A stretch of 64,000 nt of DNA, taken from Rhodococcus sp. 06-462-5. GTDB taxonomy: Bacteria > Actinomycetota > Actinomycetes > Mycobacteriales > Mycobacteriaceae. Of this stretch, positions 60,793-64,000 are shown piece by piece (the stretch's first letter is position 1; every line of letters begins with the position of its first letter). A program made the position numbers and the translations under genes. The stretch lies in assembly GCF_002258315.1 (NCBI RefSeq), contig NZ_NOYD01000005.1:303584-367583 (forward strand), in the 5' to 3' direction. Below the pieces are notes generated by a model. The model was not told where the DNA came from. It saw only the letters and a program-made list of their open reading frames with translations, and searched no databases.

Positions 60793-62045
60793 AGTGATCG
60801 CTCGTCCACCGGAACGCGACGGGCTTCGAGGCGGTCGGCGATCAGAGCGGCATGCAATCTTCGCAGTCCGGACGGCTTCATCGGATCGAGTCCGGTGAGC
60901 TGCTCCACCCTCTTCAGGCGGTAGTCGACAGTGTTGGGATGCACCGTCAGCCAGGTGGCCGTCTTCTTTCGGTTGGAGTCCGAGTCGACGAACGCTTGCA
61001 GCGTCGGTAGCAGATCGACCGAATCTCGCAGCGGATCGATCAGTGTCACGAGGTGTTTGCGGCCCAGTCCCGGCCTGCTCACCTGGTACTCGAACACGAG
61101 ATCCGAGATCCGATATGTCCCGGGTGCGTACCGGAGCCGACGCACGAGCCCGAGCAGTTCGTACAGGTGAGGTGCGGTCGTGGCGATGTCGTCGATCGCG
61201 GCCGACCCGGTCGTCGCGGTCACCGCCACCTGACCCGCATCGGCCAGACGATCGACCAGTTCACCGATGTCGACACCGGGGACATCGGGCAGCAGGACGG
61301 TTCCGCCGGTGGGACCGATCGAGGCGATGGGCAGGCACTCCGTGTCGAATGTCGCCAGCGCTGTGTGGATTCTGCGCAGTTTTCGAGCCGCCATGATTGC
61401 GGCGTCGATCCGTCGTCCACCTTCGTCGGCGTGCGCCGGAAAGTGCAGGGCGACAACGTGATAGTCCTCGGCGAGCAGGGCACCCATCCGATCGGCGATC
61501 TTGCGGGCCGTCCCGTCACCGGTGAGCAGCGCGTCGAGCAGTTCCACGTCGTGACGGGGACCGTTCTGAGTCAGCGTCCGGAATTCGGCCAGGTAGGCAT
61601 CGGACACCGCAGCGGTGACGACGTCCAACAGTTCCAAGACCAGGACGGTTCCGTCGACGAGCCGATCCCCGGCACCCTGACCGACCGAGCGCGGTGTCTG
61701 CCGCACGGCCAGTGCGCAGCCCTCGTTGATGGCATGTTGGATACGGCCGAGCGGTACACCGTCTCGGGCCCACCGGGTTGCCGCGTCGCGAAAGACGTCC
61801 ATGGCACCGGGTATCGGTAGCCGGCCCGATTCGAGAACACCGGTTGCCAGTTCGCAGCAGGTCGTCGCCATGTCGTCGAGCTCACCGCGGGCGCACTCGC
61901 GCGGTGGTGGCGTGTCCTCGGGTTCACCGATGTACTGATCGAGCATGCGCGCGGCAGTCTCTCTCGGCGTCCGCAGACGGTCGGAGGCCCGTCGCCCACT
62001 GACGTACTCCTCCTGCGACACCTGCACGCTCTCTGCTGCCGTCAC
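60789..62045 (-). CDS. PucR/CdaR-type regulator with RsbT-like N-terminus
   Basis: 418 residues from a GTG at 62045. N-terminal helical domain (about 50-175, 'WARDGVPLGRIQHAINEGCALAVRQ'), middle GGDEF-like region and C-terminal HTH_30 ('TLQAFVDSDSNRKKTATWLTVHPNTVDYRLKRVEQLTG', about 345-385). Same family as the regulator at 55877-57085. Followed by the overlapping EAL gene. Whether it regulates itself through the repeat at 62192-62214 is open. Confidence 0.85.
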   Translation of the reverse strand: MTAAESVQVSQEEYVSGRRASDRLRTPRETAARMLDQYIGEPEDTPPPRECARGELDDMATTCCELATGVLESGRLPIPGAMDVFRDAATRWARDGVPLGRIQHAINEGCALAVRQTPRSVGQGAGDRLVDGTVLVLELLDVVTAAVSDAYLAEFRTLTQNGPRHDVELLDALLTGDGTARKIADRMGALLAEDYHVVALHFPAHADEGGRRIDAAIMAARKLRRIHTALATFDTECLPIASIGPTGGTVLLPDVPGVDIGELVDRLADAGQVAVTATTGSAAIDDIATTAPHLYELLGLVRRLRYAPGTYRISDLVFEYQVSRPGLGRKHLVTLIDPLRDSVDLLPTLQAFVDSDSNRKKTATWLTVHPNTVDYRLKRVEQLTGLDPMKPSGLRRLHAALIADRLEARRVPVDERSL

Positions 62046-62396
62046 CTCGACCCCACCCCTCGAACTCGAAACCTACTTCAGGTTTGTTTCCCCGGCAGAC
62101 CGGTGTCTCGAAGGATCGCCCGGTCTCGACGTCGCGACTGCGTCCGCATCGATCGAGACCGGGCGAGACGCAGACACACGAACAGTAGAACAACAATCAA
62201 ACCTGTGGATTGTTTTTACGAATATATCCGGCAGTACGTCCAGATTCAGTGCCCAGGAGCTCAGTTGTGACGCCCTCTCACATATGACACGTCGTTTGCG
62301 GGCAGATTCCAAACGCCTGGCAGGAGAGCGCACACGACCGAAATCCGCACTTACTGTTCCGCCTTGTCCAACAACCCTCGTCGAAAGTCAGGCCCC
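62046..62396. other. 350-bp intergenic region, partly AT-rich
   Basis: Divergent region between the PucR/CdaR-EAL operon and the lipase gene. The middle (about 62180-62235) is clearly more AT-rich than the rest of the window, with T- and A-runs, and is a likely promoter region. It contains the inverted repeat at 62192-62214. I see no coding potential or RNA gene in it. Confidence 0.6.
62192..62214. promoter_or_regulatory. inverted repeat in the AT-rich divergent region
   Basis: AACAATC (62192-62198) and GATTGTT (62208-62214), perfect 7-bp arms with a 9-base spacer. Position between the two divergent genes suggests an operator; the binding protein is unknown. Confidence 0.4.
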
Positions 62397-63584
62397 ATGA
62401 CCACTTCTCGGTCCACCTTCCGCACAACGCGGAAGGCAACGACGGTGCGCGCTGCGATGATCGCGGCTATGGCGTGCTCACTCACCCTCGGTACCGGTGT
62501 CGCAGCACAGGCACAGCCCGCCACCACGCCCGCCCCTCCCGCCACCGTGCAGGGCGACACGGTTGTTCCGCCCGGCCCGACCGAGGCATCACCGAAGGCC
62601 GCCGACCAGGGTATCGCCCAGCCGAACATCGAATCTGCCGCTCCCGCGACCATCACCTACGACCCCCGGACCGAGACCACGGGTTACGGACCGGAACAGA
62701 AGAACTTCCTGGCCGGATTCCTCTACAGCATCGTCAACCCCAATGTCGCACCTCAGGGTGCCAACGACTGGAACTGCAAGCCGTCGGCAGCGCATCCGCG
62801 CCCGGTCGTGCTGTTGCACGGCACCTGGGAGAACGCCTACAACAACTTCGCGCGGATGTCGCCTGCGCTGAAGAAGGAGGGCTACTGCATCTTCGCGCTG
62901 AACTACGGAGACACCGATCCCAGCGTGGTCGGAAACCTCCCGTCGCTGCGCGGCACCGCATCCGTTGCGTCGAGCGCGAAGGAGATCGCGACCTACATCG
63001 ACGCGGTTCGCGCAGCCACCGGGTCCGCTCAGGTCGACATCGTCGGCCATTCCCAGGGTGGACTCGTGACCCGGCAGTACCTGCGCTTCGAGGGCGGAGC
63101 CAATCCGGCCGACCCGACCAAGAACAAGGTGAACACCGTCGTCAGCGTCGCCGGGTCCAACCACGGCACCACACTCGTCGGTATCGGCACCCTGGGTCGC
63201 ACGATCAACAACCTTGGCCTGAACGTGCTCGGCGTCGTCGGGGCCATCGCCGGACCCGCTGCCTCGGATCAGGTCATCGATTCCGCTCTGGTCAAGGGGT
63301 TGGCGGTGGGCGGTGACACCGACCCCGGAATCAAGTACACCGTGATCGGCACCAAGTACGACGAGGTCGTCACCCCGTACAAGACGACGTTCCTCACCGC
63401 AGGCCCCGGTGCCACGGTCAACAACGTCACCCTGCAGAACGGTTGCGAGATCGATCTGTCGGACCACCTGTCGATCTCGGTCTCGCCCCGTGCGATCGGC
63501 ATCGTGAAGAACGCACTGGATCCGAAGGGCTTCCCCACGAAGTCGATCCCGTGTGCCTTCAACTCACCCATCACCGGCGGCTGA
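62397..63584 (+). CDS. secreted lipase/esterase (alpha/beta hydrolase, LipA/EstA-type)
   Basis: 395 residues from ATG 62397. A signal peptide is visible: basic start, 'AAMIAAMACSLTLGTGVAAQAQ' hydrophobic core, cleavage likely after AQA near residue 39. A Pro/Ala-rich linker follows. Catalytic domain: 'PVVLLHGTWENAYNNF' (oxyanion) and nucleophile 'IVGHSQGGLVTRQYL', with the C-terminal 'DLSDHLSISVSP' His region. Cysteine pairs fit an extracellular enzyme. A perfect hairpin follows the stop. Confidence 0.9.
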   Translation: MTTSRSTFRTTRKATTVRAAMIAAMACSLTLGTGVAAQAQPATTPAPPATVQGDTVVPPGPTEASPKAADQGIAQPNIESAAPATITYDPRTETTGYGPEQKNFLAGFLYSIVNPNVAPQGANDWNCKPSAAHPRPVVLLHGTWENAYNNFARMSPALKKEGYCIFALNYGDTDPSVVGNLPSLRGTASVASSAKEIATYIDAVRAATGSAQVDIVGHSQGGLVTRQYLRFEGGANPADPTKNKVNTVVSVAGSNHGTTLVGIGTLGRTINNLGLNVLGVVGAIAGPAASDQVIDSALVKGLAVGGDTDPGIKYTVIGTKYDEVVTPYKTTFLTAGPGATVNNVTLQNGCEIDLSDHLSISVSPRAIGIVKNALDPKGFPTKSIPCAFNSPITGG

Positions 63585-63595
63585 TCACACCTCGA

Positions 63596-63630
63596 TGAGG
63601 GCGATCGGCCGGTGACGCCGATCGCCCTCA
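63596..63630. terminator. terminator between lipase and LLM-oxidoreductase gene
   Basis: A perfect 14-bp stem, TGAGGGCGATCGGC (63596-63609) and its complement (63617-63630), 7-base loop. Overlaps the stop codon of the convergent gene. Bidirectional. Confidence 0.8.
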
Positions 63631-64000
63631 CTGCTGCGCGGGCTCCCATCCGAGTGCGGGCCCGAGCGTGCGCGCCATGTCGGTCAGAATCTGCACGTAG
63701 TCCTCGTGGTCGAAGCTGAACGGCAGTGCGAACGCCACCTCGTCCACCTCACGAAAAGACCTGTTGGCGTACAACTTCTCGGCGATCACGTCCGAAGTTC
63801 CGACGAGGTCGGGCGCGAACATCATCCGAGCCGGACCCTGCGGCTCCAGCGTGCGCGCGAATCGCCCACGCGCGTACTCCTCGTACTTGGCCGTTTGTGA
63901 AGGGCTCGCACTGTCGGTCGGGATCACCACCAACCCCTGCGAGACTCTCGCATCACCCCCGGCCGGGTGGAACTCACGGAAGCGTCGAATGTGCGAGAGC
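63628..64000 (-). CDS. LLM-class flavin-dependent oxidoreductase, C-terminal fragment (cut by window edge)
   Basis: The last about 124 codons of a longer gene whose start is beyond the window. 'SQGLVVIPTDSA', 'FAPDLVGTSDVIAEKLYANRSFREVDEVAFALPFSFDHEDYVQILTDMA' is the typical C-terminus of bacterial-luciferase-like monooxygenases (a 'GTP/GTSDVIAEKL' segment and 'EVDE' loop). Uses FMN or F420. Substrate unknown. Confidence 0.72.
   Translation of the reverse strand, partial: LSHIRRFREFHPAGGDARVSQGLVVIPTDSASPSQTAKYEEYARGRFARTLEPQGPARMMFAPDLVGTSDVIAEKLYANRSFREVDEVAFALPFSFDHEDYVQILTDMARTLGPALGWEPAQQ

Noticed and set aside
1-64000. CRISPR arrays, insertion sequences, prophage, tRNA or rRNA genes
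   Set aside because: No regularly spaced repeats, transposase, integrase or phage genes, and no tRNA-like folds with a T-loop signature were seen.

Overview
The window is high-GC actinobacterial DNA. Gene content points to the genus Rhodococcus in the broad sense: NDMA-type methanol dehydrogenase, many AraC/PucR/Lrp/TetR regulators, DUF5709, a WHG-type TetR, a fused 2-oxoacid dehydrogenase E1, and many GTG starts and 4-bp ATGA/GTGA overlaps. The genus call is inference. No rRNA, tRNA, CRISPR array, insertion sequence or prophage was seen. This looks like a normal chromosomal catabolic region.

Layout. 1-5.8 kb: start of an acyl-CoA dehydrogenase, an AraC regulator, the molybdenum-cofactor operon moaE-moaA-moaD-moeA, and a second, related AraC regulator. 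5.8-9.3 kb: an operon of a molybdopterin oxidoreductase (broken by a one-base frameshift), a 7Fe ferredoxin and a thioredoxin-reductase-like ferredoxin-NADP reductase. 9.4-11.5 kb: a TetR regulator divergent from an alpha/beta hydrolase and an SRPBCC protein, with two near-identical operators. 11.5-18.9 kb: an alcohol/diol oxidation locus (response regulator, histidine kinase, Fe-alcohol dehydrogenase, VWA protein, MoxR ATPase, NDMA-dependent methanol dehydrogenase), in the order I recall for the MnoSR locus of Mycobacterium smegmatis. The same palindrome lies upstream of both dehydrogenases.

19-31 kb: an MFS exporter, racemase, cystathionine gamma-synthase, glutaryl-CoA-dehydrogenase-like enzyme, cystathionine beta-synthase, SGNH hydrolase, thiolase, Bax-inhibitor-1 protein, DUF5709 protein, RlmG-like methyltransferase and a peroxiredoxin/phosphatase/monooxygenase set. 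32-36 kb: Lrp plus amino-acid oxidase, and TetR plus DHA2 exporter. 36-44 kb: branched-chain 2-oxoacid dehydrogenase genes (E1alpha, E1beta, E2, and a second E1 as an alpha-beta fusion), a divergent Lrp regulator and a leucine/valine dehydrogenase.

44-57 kb is the most interesting part: gabT-gabD with a PucR regulator, then a flavin amino-acid 2-monooxygenase, a nitrilase-type amidase, an XRE-cupin regulator, a guanidinobutyrase/agmatinase-type ureohydrolase, a cationic amino-acid permease with a coupled UspA protein, and another PucR-type regulator. Read together they encode all the steps of an arginine 2-monooxygenase route (arginine to 4-guanidinobutyramide to 4-guanidinobutyrate to GABA to succinate). 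Lysine via 5-aminovalerate is the main alternative substrate.

57-64 kb: a stress group (a 51-residue protein coupled to TerC, Dps, CsbD with a stress-sigma-like promoter), an EAL phosphodiesterase coupled to a third PucR/CdaR-type regulator, a secreted lipase, and the 3' end of a luciferase-like monooxygenase. The window also holds two copies of a covarying hairpin repeat and several hairpins between convergent genes.
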